Assembly (NCBI GenBank): GCA_022782405.1
Contig: JALFNK010000018.1
Location: 1-64,000 of the forward strand
DNA: 64,000 nucleotides
Direction: 5' to 3'
DNA from: Alistipes sp.
GTDB lineage: Bacteria > Bacteroidota > Bacteroidia > Bacteroidales > Rikenellaceae
Shown here: one piece after another, positions 15,174 to 23,702 of the stretch
Numbering within the stretch: the first letter of the stretch is position 1
Layout of the letters: the number at the start of each line of letters is the position of its first letter
Notes under the pieces: generated by a model
Told to the model about the DNA's origin: nothing
The model's database searches: none
Seen by the model: only the letters and a program-made list of their open reading frames with translations
Translations under genes and position numbers: made by a program

Positions 15174-16574
15174 ATGGCTAACAAAATACCGCGCGTGCCG
15201 GTGCGCGAACAGGATCCGGCACTCCGGGCCGCCAACTTCGAGGAGGTGTGCTACGGATACAATGCCGAAGAGGCCGTACTCGAGGCTTCGCGATGCCTCC
15301 ACTGCAAGAAACCCCGCTGCGTCGAGGCCTGTCCCGTGGGGATCTCGATTCCCGAATTCATCGCAGCCCTGCATGAGGGCCGCATCGCCGAAGCCGCGGC
15401 GGTTATCGCCCGCGACAGTTCGCTGCCCTCGATTTGCGGCCGCGTATGCCCCCAGGAGACCCAGTGCGAAGGGGCCTGCATCCTCGGCATCAAGGGCGAA
15501 GCCGTGGCCATCGGGAAGCTCGAACGCTTCGTCGGCGACTGGAAACTCGAACATGCGGACCAGACCCCCGCAACGGAGCTGCCCGCCTGCAACGGCCACA
15601 AGGTCGCCGTCATCGGCAGCGGCCCGGCGGGCCTGGCCTGCGCAAGCGACCTGGCAAAGGCCGGCTACGAGGTTACGATCTTCGAGGCACTGCACAAGGT
15701 CGGCGGCGTGCTGGTTTACGGCATTCCGGAGTTCCGTCTCCCGAAGGAGCGGATCGTCGCCCGCGAGATCGAGGAGGTGAAGCGCCTCGGCGTACGGATC
15801 GAGACCGACGTGGTCGTGGGACGCACCGTAACAATCGACTCGCTGATGGACGACGAGGGGTATGAGGCGGTATTCATCGGCTCGGGAGCCGGGCTGCCGC
15901 GCTTCATGGGCATTCCGGGCGAAAATCTCAACGGCGTGGTCTCGGCCAACGAGTTCCTGACGCGCACGAACCTCATGCACGCCTACGACAGCAGCTACGA
16001 TACGCCGATCTACGTCGGGAAACGGGTGGCCGTAGTCGGCGGCGGCAACGTCGCCATGGATGCCGTGCGCACGGCCAAACGTCTCGGTGCCGAGGCGACG
16101 ATCATCTACCGCCGCTCCGAAAAGGAGCTCCCGGCACGCGCCGAAGAGGTACACCACGCCCGCGAAGAGGGTATCCGTTTCCGGATGCTCACCAATCCGG
16201 TCGAGGTCCTCGGCGATGAGCGCGGGTGGGTCCGCGGCCTGCGCTGCGTGGAGATGGAACTCGGCGAGCCGGACGAGAGCGGCCGCCGGTCGCCGGTCGT
16301 GAAGCCCGGCTCGGAGTTCGATCTGGAGTGCGACGTGGTCATCATGGCCCTCGGCACCTCGCCCAATCCGCTCATCGCCTCGACGACCGAAGGGCTGGAG
16401 ACCAACCGCCGGGGCTGCATCACGGCCGATGCCGAAGGCGCCACCACCCGCCCGGGCGTCTTTGCCGGAGGCGATGCCGTAACGGGAGCCGCCACGGTGA
16501 TCCTCGCCATGGGGGCGGGACGCACCGCCGCACGCGCCATCGATGCCTACCTGAAAGATAAAAACAACGAATAG
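15174..16574 (+). CDS. nfnB: NADPH-dependent oxidoreductase subunit beta (NfnB / GltD-like)
   Basis: A 466-residue protein of the glutamate synthase small-subunit family. The N-terminus carries two cysteine clusters for [4Fe-4S] centres, CLHCKKPRCVEACPVG (about 42-57) and CGRVCPQETQCEGAC (about 87-101). The FAD Rossmann motif is AVIGSGPAGLACASDLAKAG (about 145-164), and the NADPH site is AVVGGGNVAMDAVRTAKRLG (about 286-305). GltD homologues next to an NfnA-type subunit and without a large GltB are typically NfnB/SudB rather than glutamate synthase. It converts NADPH, NADH and reduced ferredoxin into one another and may balance complex I's electron supply. Confidence 0.9.
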   Translation: MANKIPRVPVREQDPALRAANFEEVCYGYNAEEAVLEASRCLHCKKPRCVEACPVGISIPEFIAALHEGRIAEAAAVIARDSSLPSICGRVCPQETQCEGACILGIKGEAVAIGKLERFVGDWKLEHADQTPATELPACNGHKVAVIGSGPAGLACASDLAKAGYEVTIFEALHKVGGVLVYGIPEFRLPKERIVAREIEEVKRLGVRIETDVVVGRTVTIDSLMDDEGYEAVFIGSGAGLPRFMGIPGENLNGVVSANEFLTRTNLMHAYDSSYDTPIYVGKRVAVVGGGNVAMDAVRTAKRLGAEATIIYRRSEKELPARAEEVHHAREEGIRFRMLTNPVEVLGDERGWVRGLRCVEMELGEPDESGRRSPVVKPGSEFDLECDVVIMALGTSPNPLIASTTEGLETNRRGCITADAEGATTRPGVFAGGDAVTGAATVILAMGAGRTAARAIDAYLKDKNNE

Positions 16575-16584
16575 ACACAACGAC

Positions 16585-17430
16585 ATGAAACGTTATCTCA
16601 CAGCAGTGTTGCTCCTGCTGCTGTCGCTTCCGGCCGCAGCACAGAGCGTCAGGGATTCGGTGGCGCTGGCCACGGCCCGCTGGCAGACGACGCCGCTGGG
16701 CAACGGTGCCGAGGCCCGCACGGCACAGGTCGAACTCTTCGGCGCCCCGCAACATCTGGCGCTGGTCATCTACCCCGAGCGGGCCTTTGCGACCCGCGTG
16801 GTGCAGGTAGACGGGCGCGGCCGCATCCCGAGCCGCATCGGGCAGGAGGCCGGAGCCGAGGCGGCCATCAACGGCAGTTACTTCAACATGCGGGAGGTCG
16901 ATCCGATCACCTTCACCCTCTCCGACGGGAAGGTCGTAAACCGGGGCACGATGCACAACTCCCCCCTGTCGAACGGCGTCGTGGCCGCCCGCGGCCGCAA
17001 GGACAACCGCGTCGAGGTCTTCCCCTGCGATTCGGCCGACTACGCACGCATCGCCCGCCGTTACCGGCAGGCACTCGCTGCCGGGCCGATGCTCGTCCAC
17101 GAAGGAAAAGAGCTCACATACGACACGCAGGACGTGATCTTCACGCGCCGTCATCCCCGTTCGGTCGTCGGCACCCGCTCCGACGGCCGGGTCGTGCTGC
17201 TGGTCATCGACGGCCGGTCCGAGGAACATGCCGCCGGAACGACCGTCGCCGAGACGGCCTACATCGCCCGGCAGCTGGGGCTGACCGAAGCGCTGAATCT
17301 CGACGGCGGCGGATCTTCATCGCTCTGGACCCGGCAGGAAGGCGTCCTGAACCACCCTACCGACAACCGGCGCTACGATCACGAAGGCGAACGCTCCGTA
17401 CCGAACGGCATCGTCGTTCTCAAGCGGTAG
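16585..17430 (+). CDS. phosphodiester glycosidase family protein (NAGPA-like)
   Basis: A 281-residue exported protein (signal peptide residues 1-20, ending LPAAAQ). The conserved blocks of the NAGPA phosphodiester glycosidase family are visible: AAINGSYFNMREVDPITF (about 93-110), AAGPMLVHEGKE (about 168-179), FTRRHPRSVVGTRSDG (about 187-202), DGRSEEHAAGTT and ALNLDGGGSSSLW (about 238-250). Members remove N-acetylglucosamine from phosphodiester linkages; the bacterial substrate here is unknown. It follows nfnB by ten bases and ends at a terminator. Confidence 0.9.
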   Translation: MKRYLTAVLLLLLSLPAAAQSVRDSVALATARWQTTPLGNGAEARTAQVELFGAPQHLALVIYPERAFATRVVQVDGRGRIPSRIGQEAGAEAAINGSYFNMREVDPITFTLSDGKVVNRGTMHNSPLSNGVVAARGRKDNRVEVFPCDSADYARIARRYRQALAAGPMLVHEGKELTYDTQDVIFTRRHPRSVVGTRSDGRVVLLVIDGRSEEHAAGTTVAETAYIARQLGLTEALNLDGGGSSSLWTRQEGVLNHPTDNRRYDHEGERSVPNGIVVLKR

Positions 17431-17463
17431 AATCCGGCCGGAAGGCCGCACGCAAGAGATGCA

Positions 17464-17496
17464 AAACCCCGGACCGCACCTGGCGATCCGGGGTTT
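17464..17496. terminator. bidirectional terminator between convergent genes
   Basis: AAACCCCGGA (17464-17473) pairs with TCCGGGGTTT (17487-17496). It lies between the convergent ends of the glycosidase gene (17430) and the GT9 gene (17526), with short T-runs on either strand. Confidence 0.8.
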
Positions 17497-17525
17497 ATTC
17501 CATTTGCTGCAATCGGCGTTTTCTC

Positions 17526-18560
17526 CTATTCGCGCTCGGCAAGCACCCGCTCGACCTCGGCGACAATCCGCTCGGGAGGCACGGAGGCAATGCACCTGTA
17601 ATCTCCGTAACGGCAGGGGCGATTGCCGAAAACCGAGCAGGGACGACAATCCATGTCGGCCTGCACGGCATGCTCTTCGGAACAGCCGTATCCGAGGAAA
17701 CCCAATCCGGGATGCGTGGCTCCCCAGACCGAAACGACAGGGGTCGCCACAAGCGAGGCCAGGTGCATGACCAGCGAATCCATCGACACAACGCAGTCCA
17801 GGTGCGAGATCAGGTCCATCTCCCCGGCGAGCCGCACCTTGCCGTAAACGGCCGTAACGTTGGGATACACCCGCTCCATCTCCTGGGCGAAGCCTGCCTC
17901 CACGCCTCCGCCGCCGTGAATGAAAACCCGGTCGTAACGTTCGGCCAACAGACGCACGACCTCCCGTGCCGGAGCCTCGGGGTAGGTCTTGCCCCGCTGG
18001 GCGGAAAAGGGGGCGAACCCGATCCACCGGCCCGTTTTCGTACCGAAGGGATTGGGACGCCGGACCGGTCGGGCCGGCTGCGGATCGTCGAAAACGAACC
18101 CGAACTGCCGGAAAACGTCGCAATAACGCAATACGGTATGCCGCACGGGATCCACCCCGCGACCGCCGTGGCGGATGAACTCCCGCTTCTCGTCGCGTCC
18201 CTTCCAGATATCGGCCACCCGGACCCCCCGCAGGCGCATGGCCAGGCCAAAGGTCTTCGAACGCAACGTACCGTGGACGTCAGCCACGGCATCTACACCC
18301 AGACGCCGGGCCGTAGCGGCCAGACGCCACATGCCGTAGAGCGAGTGGTGGGGGCCCTTCACGGCCACGGTCAGAAATTCGACATCGAGCCCGGCGAAGA
18401 AGGGTCGGAATAGCGCCTGCGTGGCAATCGTTACCCGCAACGCAGGATAGGCCTCCTTCAGCGCACGGATGGCATGCACCAGCATGGCGACGTCGCCCAT
18501 GGCCGATGTCCGGAACACCAGCAGATGCCGGGGCAGGGAGTCTTTACTTTTTCCGGGCAT
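17526..18560 (-). CDS. glycosyltransferase family 9 (heptosyltransferase-like)
   Basis: A 344-residue GT-B enzyme. The N-terminal signature LLVFRTSAMGDVAMLVHAI (about 13-31) is that of ADP-heptose:LPS heptosyltransferases; the C-terminal nucleotide-sugar domain shows VVSMDSLVMHLASLVATPVVSVWG (about 256-279) and PGLGFLGYG. A cysteine-rich stretch near the end (CRPCSVFGNRPC) is common in this family in Bacteroidota. It would transfer a sugar in LPS or lipooligosaccharide core assembly on the cytoplasmic side. The ATG overlaps the 3' end of the DUF4254 gene by 17 bases. Confidence 0.9.
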   Translation of the reverse strand: MPGKSKDSLPRHLLVFRTSAMGDVAMLVHAIRALKEAYPALRVTIATQALFRPFFAGLDVEFLTVAVKGPHHSLYGMWRLAATARRLGVDAVADVHGTLRSKTFGLAMRLRGVRVADIWKGRDEKREFIRHGGRGVDPVRHTVLRYCDVFRQFGFVFDDPQPARPVRRPNPFGTKTGRWIGFAPFSAQRGKTYPEAPAREVVRLLAERYDRVFIHGGGGVEAGFAQEMERVYPNVTAVYGKVRLAGEMDLISHLDCVVSMDSLVMHLASLVATPVVSVWGATHPGLGFLGYGCSEEHAVQADMDCRPCSVFGNRPCRYGDYRCIASVPPERIVAEVERVLAERE

Positions 18561-19149
18561 AAAGCACAGGATTCAGCGCCGGATCGTTGTACATCTTCAT
18601 CTGCTTGTAGGTCTTCATGTACTTGCGGCCCGCCTCGATATCCTCGATCAGCTCCTCGATGGCCCGCGAAAGGTCCGTCTGCTGCGTGAGCAGCACCTCG
18701 AGCTTCCGGGCGCAGGCTTCGCGGTGTGCGGGATCCACATCCGCACGCCGGGCCTCGACAGTCATGTGGTAGATCTTCAACGCCAGAATCGACAGCCGGT
18801 CGATAGCCCACGCCGGCGTCTCGGTATTGAGACGCGCGTCGGCCGCCGGACGGACATCGCGGTACTTTTCCAGCAGATAGGAATCGATGTATTCGACCAT
18901 ATCGGTGCGGTCCTGATTCGAACGGTCGATCCGGCGCTTGATTTTCAACGCCTCGACAGGATCGATCTGCGGATCGCGGATAATATCTTCGAGATGCCAC
19001 TGCACCGTGTCGATCCAATTCTTCGCATAGAGCAGATGATCGATCGTACCCGCCTCGAAGGGGTTTTCTTCGGGATGATCCACGTCGTCCCAGCGGTGAT
19101 AGTCTTCGATGGCACGGGCAAAAATCCGGTTGGCATTTTCGGTAAACAT
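18544..19149 (-). CDS. DUF4254 domain-containing protein
   Basis: A 201-residue, mostly helical soluble protein. Segments such as YHRWDDVDHPEENPF, LYAKNWIDTVQWHLEDIIRD and NQDRTDMVEYID match the DUF4254 family, which in Bacteroidota is typically encoded beside GT9 glycosyltransferases. The biochemical function is unknown; the 17-base overlap with the GT9 gene suggests a joint role in cell-surface glycan assembly. Its promoter must lie in the 77-base gap shared with the divergent glucosaminidase gene. Confidence 0.85.
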   Translation of the reverse strand: MFTENANRIFARAIEDYHRWDDVDHPEENPFEAGTIDHLLYAKNWIDTVQWHLEDIIRDPQIDPVEALKIKRRIDRSNQDRTDMVEYIDSYLLEKYRDVRPAADARLNTETPAWAIDRLSILALKIYHMTVEARRADVDPAHREACARKLEVLLTQQTDLSRAIEELIEDIEAGRKYMKTYKQMKMYNDPALNPVLYARKK

Positions 19150-19172
19150 GGTTCGGCTACTTTAGTATTGAA

Positions 19173-19203
19173 TTGCTATTTTCAGTGGAATATTATATCT
19201 TTG
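19173..19203 (+). promoter_or_regulatory. promoter of the glucosaminidase gene
   Basis: TTG at 19173-19175 and TATCTTTG at 19196-19203, 20 bp apart, form a full Bacteroidota promoter 24 bases before the ATG at 19227. Confidence 0.75.
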
Positions 19204-19226
19204 TCCTCAAACTTTAAACAAAGTTA

Positions 19227-20228
19227 ATGAATATTTCCAAAATTGCAATATCCCTTACGGGAATCCTGCTTTTCGGGCTCTGCGGAGAAGGACAGGCCCA
19301 GATCCGGCAGACGCGCGAAGAGTATATCGACCGCTACAAACATATCGCCGTGGAACAGATGGAGCGCTACGGCATTCCGGCAAGCATCACCATGGCCCAG
19401 GGCATCCTCGAATCGGATTCGGGAAACAGCGTGCTGGCCTTGAGCTCGAACAACCACTTCGGCATCAAGTGCAAGAGCAACTGGCGCGGCGAGAAGGTCT
19501 ACCACGACGACGATGCCAAGGGGGAGTGTTTCCGCGCCTATCCGTCGGTCGAGGCCTCCTATTTCGATCATGCCGAATTCCTCGATTCGCAGCCGCGCTA
19601 CGATTCGCTCTTCGCCTACGCCTCGGACGACTACAAAAGCTGGGCCCGGGGTCTGAAGGCCGCAGGATACGCCACGGCGCCGGACTATGCCCAGCGGCTG
19701 GTGCGCATCATCGAGGAGAACCAACTCTACCTGCTCGACCGGCCCGACGGGGAGAAACTCTATGCCCAGCGTTACGGGCTGTCGCGCGACCCCGAAGACT
19801 GGTTCTCGTCGCAAAGCAGTGTGGAAAGCCACTCCACCGCCATGATCGACCCGGACAACTACCGCGTAACGATCAACGCACACGAAGGATACAACGTCTA
19901 TGCCACCAACGGCGTACACTACGTCCTGGCCAAGGATAAGGACACGTTCGAAAACATCGGCGGGAAATTCCGTATCTCGGCACGCAATCTGCGCCGTTTC
20001 AATGACCTGAAAAACAAGAAGGCCCAGCCGCTGCCGGGCGAGGTGGTCTATATCGAGCGCAAGAAGAAGCGCTGGGAGGGCAACGCCCGCCATCATATCT
20101 GCCGCGAGGGCGAGACGGCCTATTCGGTCGCCCAGTCGTACGGCATCCGCATGCGCTCGGTAGAACGGCTCAACGGACTCAAAAAGAACGAAACGCTCGA
20201 AAAAGGGCGCCAAATACGCATTCAATAA
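19227..20228 (+). CDS. exported glucosaminidase with LysM domains
   Basis: A 333-residue peptidoglycan hydrolase with a signal peptide (1-24, ending GEGQAQ). The Flg_J/glucosaminidase (GH73) domain occupies about 35-170, with GIPASITMAQGILESDSGNS containing the likely catalytic Glu and NNHFGIKCKSNWRG, YPSVEASYFDHAEFL and YATAPDYAQRLVRII downstream. The C-terminal half holds one weak and one clear LysM repeat (HHICREGETAYSVAQSYGIR to the end) that would bind glycan strands. It cleaves the GlcNAc bond of peptidoglycan in the periplasm, for growth or separation. Confidence 0.93.
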   Translation: MNISKIAISLTGILLFGLCGEGQAQIRQTREEYIDRYKHIAVEQMERYGIPASITMAQGILESDSGNSVLALSSNNHFGIKCKSNWRGEKVYHDDDAKGECFRAYPSVEASYFDHAEFLDSQPRYDSLFAYASDDYKSWARGLKAAGYATAPDYAQRLVRIIEENQLYLLDRPDGEKLYAQRYGLSRDPEDWFSSQSSVESHSTAMIDPDNYRVTINAHEGYNVYATNGVHYVLAKDKDTFENIGGKFRISARNLRRFNDLKNKKAQPLPGEVVYIERKKKRWEGNARHHICREGETAYSVAQSYGIRMRSVERLNGLKKNETLEKGRQIRIQ

Positions 20229-20244
20229 CACACCCACTTCCCCT

Positions 20245-20931
20245 ATGGAAACTGTCCCCCTGCGGAACCGGATCCTCGATACGATCGTCCGCAAATCCAC
20301 CCTCAAACAAAAGGTCTTCGACAATACGTTCTGGGCATTCAACCTGCTGAAGGAGACGCTGCTGGAGATGGCATCGGAGATGGACGACGATCTGGACGGA
20401 AAGCTCGACCGCAGAGTCCGCATCGAATACCGCGACCGCGGCAAGTTCGAGGCCCAGCTGCAGGTGGCCAACGACCTGCTGATCTTCCAGATGCACACCG
20501 ATGTCTTCGAGTTCGACGCCAACCATCTGGTCTGGCAGACTCCCTATGTGCAGGCAGACCGCGAAAACTCCTACTGCGGCGTCATCAACATCTACAACTT
20601 CCTTTCCGACTCGTTCAAGTTCAACCGGAACGCCGACGAAGGATACCTCATCGGACGGATCTTCATCAACCGCGAACGCCACTACTTCGCAGAAGGCAAG
20701 CAGCAGACCTCGATGCGGGCCATGGAGTTCGGACGCACGGAGATCGACCGCGATGCGCTGGTTGCGATCCTCGAATCGGCCATCGCCTTCTCGCTGGACT
20801 TCGACCTGCTGATGCCCCCTTACGAGGACAACAAGCGCGTTACGGTGGATCAGTTCAACACCAAGATGGACAACTCGAAGTTCATAACGGGCAAACGGCT
20901 CGGCTACGATTTCGACGTCGAGGACATCTGA
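20245..20931 (+). CDS. conserved hypothetical protein
   Basis: A 228-residue soluble protein without signal peptide or membrane segments. The N-terminus is helical and acidic (VFDNTFWAFNLLKETLLEMA), followed by beta-rich sequence (FEAQLQVANDLLIFQMHTDVF, GVINIYNFLSDSFKFNRN). I do not recognise a named domain, though the sequence has the character of a conserved housekeeping protein of Bacteroidales. It starts 16 bases after the glucosaminidase gene and may share its transcript. Confidence 0.8.
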   Translation: METVPLRNRILDTIVRKSTLKQKVFDNTFWAFNLLKETLLEMASEMDDDLDGKLDRRVRIEYRDRGKFEAQLQVANDLLIFQMHTDVFEFDANHLVWQTPYVQADRENSYCGVINIYNFLSDSFKFNRNADEGYLIGRIFINRERHYFAEGKQQTSMRAMEFGRTEIDRDALVAILESAIAFSLDFDLLMPPYEDNKRVTVDQFNTKMDNSKFITGKRLGYDFDVEDI

Positions 20932-20997
20932 TCCATCCGACAGATCGGAAAAAAACATACCGGCCGTCCGATGCGGCGGCACAAAACAATACGAACG

Positions 20998-23130
20998 ATG
21001 AACATCAAGGCAACCGTCCTGGCTGCCGCCCTGCTCTGTGCGGCAGGAGCCCAGGCTCAAAACGAATATGCCGAAATAGCCCGGCTCAACTCATTGAACG
21101 AACGCGTCTACGGCATCCGCTCGATGGCCGACGGCGAACACTACACCGTCCTTGAGGCAAATGACATCCGCCGATATGCCTACGCCACGGCCGGCCAGGG
21201 CGCATCGCTGCTCCCGAACCCCGCGCCGAACCTCGTCATTACCAACTACAGCTTCTCGCCCGACGAGCGGATGATCCTCATCGCCTCGGGACGCCATCCG
21301 ATCTACCGCCACTCCTACACGACGCAATACCAGCTGGTGGCCGACGGACGGGTGCAGCCCGTGCTGACCGAGGCCGAGGCACCGCGCGACGCCTCGTTCT
21401 CGCCCGACGGAAGCCGGATCGTCTACTCCGACCGCAACGACCTCTACGTCTACGACATCCAGAGCCGCAAAACACGCCGGCTGACCGACGACGGCGCCTG
21501 GAATTCGATCATCAACGGCACGACCGACTGGGTCTACGAGGAGGAGTTCGGCACGACGCGCGCCTATGCCTTCTCGCCCGACGGCACGCAGCTGGCCTTC
21601 CTGCGCTTCGATGAAACCCAGGTGCCGCTCATGGAGATGATGCGCTTCGACGGCAAGCTCTACAACACGGCCTACTCGTTCAAATACCCCAAGGCCGGGG
21701 AGAAGAACTCCGTCGTGGAGCTCTGGGTCGCCGACCTGGCAAGCGGTGCAAAACGCCGCATCGACACGGGCAGCGAAACCGACCAGTACATTCCCCGCAT
21801 CGGGTACACACCCGACGGACGGCTGTGGTACTACCGCCTCAACCGGCGCCAGAACACCTTCGAAGTCGTCCTCTGCGAACCGCACGGCGCCCAGCGCGTG
21901 ATTTACGAGGAGCGTTCGCAGCAGTATGTCGAGCGGGTGGACGACGCGACGATCACCTTCGTGGACAAGGACCGCTTCCTGGTCCGTCAGGAGAGTCATA
22001 CGGGATACATGCACCTCTATCTCTACAGCATTCGCCGCGGGTTCCTCGCCCAGGTAACCAAGGGCCCGTGGGAGGTAACCGCCGTCGTCGGCACCGACGG
22101 CAAACGGGTCTGGTACCTCTCGACGGAGACCTCGCCCCTGCGCCGCAACCTCTACAGCGTGCGGCTCGACGGCAAGGAGAAGCGCCGCCTGACAACGGGC
22201 GAAGGGTATTATACCGTGGCCCCGAGCCGCGGCATGAAATACTGCATCACGACCTTCTCGAACGCCACGACCCCCAACCGTGTGGAGATCTGCGATGCCG
22301 AAGGCACGCCGGTCCGCACGCTGGCCGACAGCCGCGCCCTGCGCGAGGAGCTCGCTGCCACGCGACGCCCCGTCAAGGAATTCTTCACCTTCACGACCGA
22401 ACGCGGCGACACGCTCAATGCCTACATCGTAAAGCCGCGCGACTTCAACCCCTCGAAGCGTTATCCCGTGCTGCTGACGCAGTACTCGGGTCCCGGTTCG
22501 CAACAGGTCGCCGACCGCTGGTCGCTCGACTGGGAGGATGCGCTGGTCGACAAGGGATACATCGTAGTCTCGGCAGACGGCCGCGGTACGGGCTTCCGCG
22601 GCGAGCGCTTCAAGAAGCAGACCTACGGACGTCTGGGCGCCCTGGAGGTCGAGGATCAGCTCTCGCTGGCCCGCCATATGGCGGCGCAGCCCTGGATCGA
22701 CCCGGCACGCATCGGCATCTACGGATGGTCGTACGGCGGCTTCATGGCCACGAGCTGCGCCCTGAAGGGACTCGGCCTCTTCCGCATGGCCATCGCCGTG
22801 GCCCCCGTAACATCGTGGCGCTACTACGACACGATCTACACCGAAATCTACAACAACCTCCCGCAGTACAATGCCGCGGGATACGACGAAAATTCGCCGA
22901 TCCACTTCGCACGCATGCTCGACGACGGGAAGACGCGCCTGTTGCTGATCCACGGCACGGCGGACGACAACGTACACTTCCAGAATACGATCGAGATGGC
23001 CCGGGCGCTCAACCGCGCGGGCAAGCAGTACGACATGATGGTCTATCCGGACCAGAACCACTCGATGATGCCCGACGACACGCACAACGTCCGCCAGAAG
23101 ATGATCGACTACACGCTCGAACACCTCTGA
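20998..23130 (+). CDS. dipeptidyl peptidase IV (S9B family)
   Basis: A 710-residue exported serine peptidase with a signal peptide (MNIKATVLAAALLCAAGAQA), an N-terminal eight-bladed propeller (with WNSIINGTTDWVYEEEF, where the Glu pair binds the substrate amino terminus) and a C-terminal alpha/beta hydrolase domain. The triad positions match human DPP4 spacing: Ser578 in GWSYGGF, Asp656 in GTADDNVHF, His688 in QNHSM. It removes X-Pro dipeptides from peptide N-termini in the periplasm, feeding amino-acid use. The start at 20998 gives the signal peptide; an upstream ATG at 20971 does not. The stop overlaps the ogt start. Confidence 0.95.
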   Translation: MNIKATVLAAALLCAAGAQAQNEYAEIARLNSLNERVYGIRSMADGEHYTVLEANDIRRYAYATAGQGASLLPNPAPNLVITNYSFSPDERMILIASGRHPIYRHSYTTQYQLVADGRVQPVLTEAEAPRDASFSPDGSRIVYSDRNDLYVYDIQSRKTRRLTDDGAWNSIINGTTDWVYEEEFGTTRAYAFSPDGTQLAFLRFDETQVPLMEMMRFDGKLYNTAYSFKYPKAGEKNSVVELWVADLASGAKRRIDTGSETDQYIPRIGYTPDGRLWYYRLNRRQNTFEVVLCEPHGAQRVIYEERSQQYVERVDDATITFVDKDRFLVRQESHTGYMHLYLYSIRRGFLAQVTKGPWEVTAVVGTDGKRVWYLSTETSPLRRNLYSVRLDGKEKRRLTTGEGYYTVAPSRGMKYCITTFSNATTPNRVEICDAEGTPVRTLADSRALREELAATRRPVKEFFTFTTERGDTLNAYIVKPRDFNPSKRYPVLLTQYSGPGSQQVADRWSLDWEDALVDKGYIVVSADGRGTGFRGERFKKQTYGRLGALEVEDQLSLARHMAAQPWIDPARIGIYGWSYGGFMATSCALKGLGLFRMAIAVAPVTSWRYYDTIYTEIYNNLPQYNAAGYDENSPIHFARMLDDGKTRLLLIHGTADDNVHFQNTIEMARALNRAGKQYDMMVYPDQNHSMMPDDTHNVRQKMIDYTLEHL

Positions 23131-23702
23131 TGGCTCTTTACAGCAAGGAGATTACGACGCCCTGCGGGCCGCTGACCCTTCTATGCGACGGGAGGGCCCT
23201 GACAGCCATCCGCTTCGGCCGAGAAGCGGACGGGAGGATGATGCCCGCGCCGAAAAAGGGCCGGTCCGGTGCGGAGACGCACGAAAACGAGGAGCCGGCA
23301 CAAAAGGAGCGCGCAGCCCGGGAATTGTTGTCGCAGGCTGCGCGTGAGATCGGAGAGTATTTCGCAGGCCGCCGCCACGCATTCACCGTTCCGACAGCTG
23401 CCGCAGGCACCCCTTTCCAGCAGGCGGTCTGGAACGCACTGAAAGAGATTCCCTACGGCGAGACACGCTCTTACGGCGAGATTGCCCGGCAGATCGGACA
23501 TCCTCGGGCCTCACGGGCCGTCGGGCAGGCGAACAACCGCAACCCGCTGCCCATCGTCGTTCCGTGCCACCGCGTCATCGGGGCCTCGGGTGCCCTGACC
23601 GGCTATGCCGGAGGTCTCGATATCAAGGTGCGGCTGCTGGAGCTGGAGCGCACACTTCGTATGCGTTCTTGTTCCGTACCGGGAAACGCGTCCAGTTGTT
23701 GA
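23130..23702 (+). CDS. ogt: methylated-DNA--protein-cysteine methyltransferase
   Basis: A 190-residue DNA repair protein that moves alkyl groups from O6-alkylguanine to its own cysteine. The C-terminal domain shows GTPFQQAVWNALKEIPYGETRSYGEIA, then NPLPIVVPCHRVIG with acceptor Cys146, then GYAGGLDIKVRLLELE. The N-terminal domain contains a basic, low-complexity insertion at about 35-60. The ATG overlaps the DPP IV stop codon (ATGA). The last 16 residues after LLELERTLR exceed the usual end and are read through the 3' end of the convergent GT22 gene. Confidence 0.93.
   Translation: MALYSKEITTPCGPLTLLCDGRALTAIRFGREADGRMMPAPKKGRSGAETHENEEPAQKERAARELLSQAAREIGEYFAGRRHAFTVPTAAAGTPFQQAVWNALKEIPYGETRSYGEIARQIGHPRASRAVGQANNRNPLPIVVPCHRVIGASGALTGYAGGLDIKVRLLELERTLRMRSCSVPGNASSC

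Noticed and set aside
18544-18560. The 17-base overlap of DUF4254 and GT9 as a possible frameshift fusion
   Set aside because: Both proteins have complete family ends and a normal start, and overlapping neighbours of this kind are common in operons.
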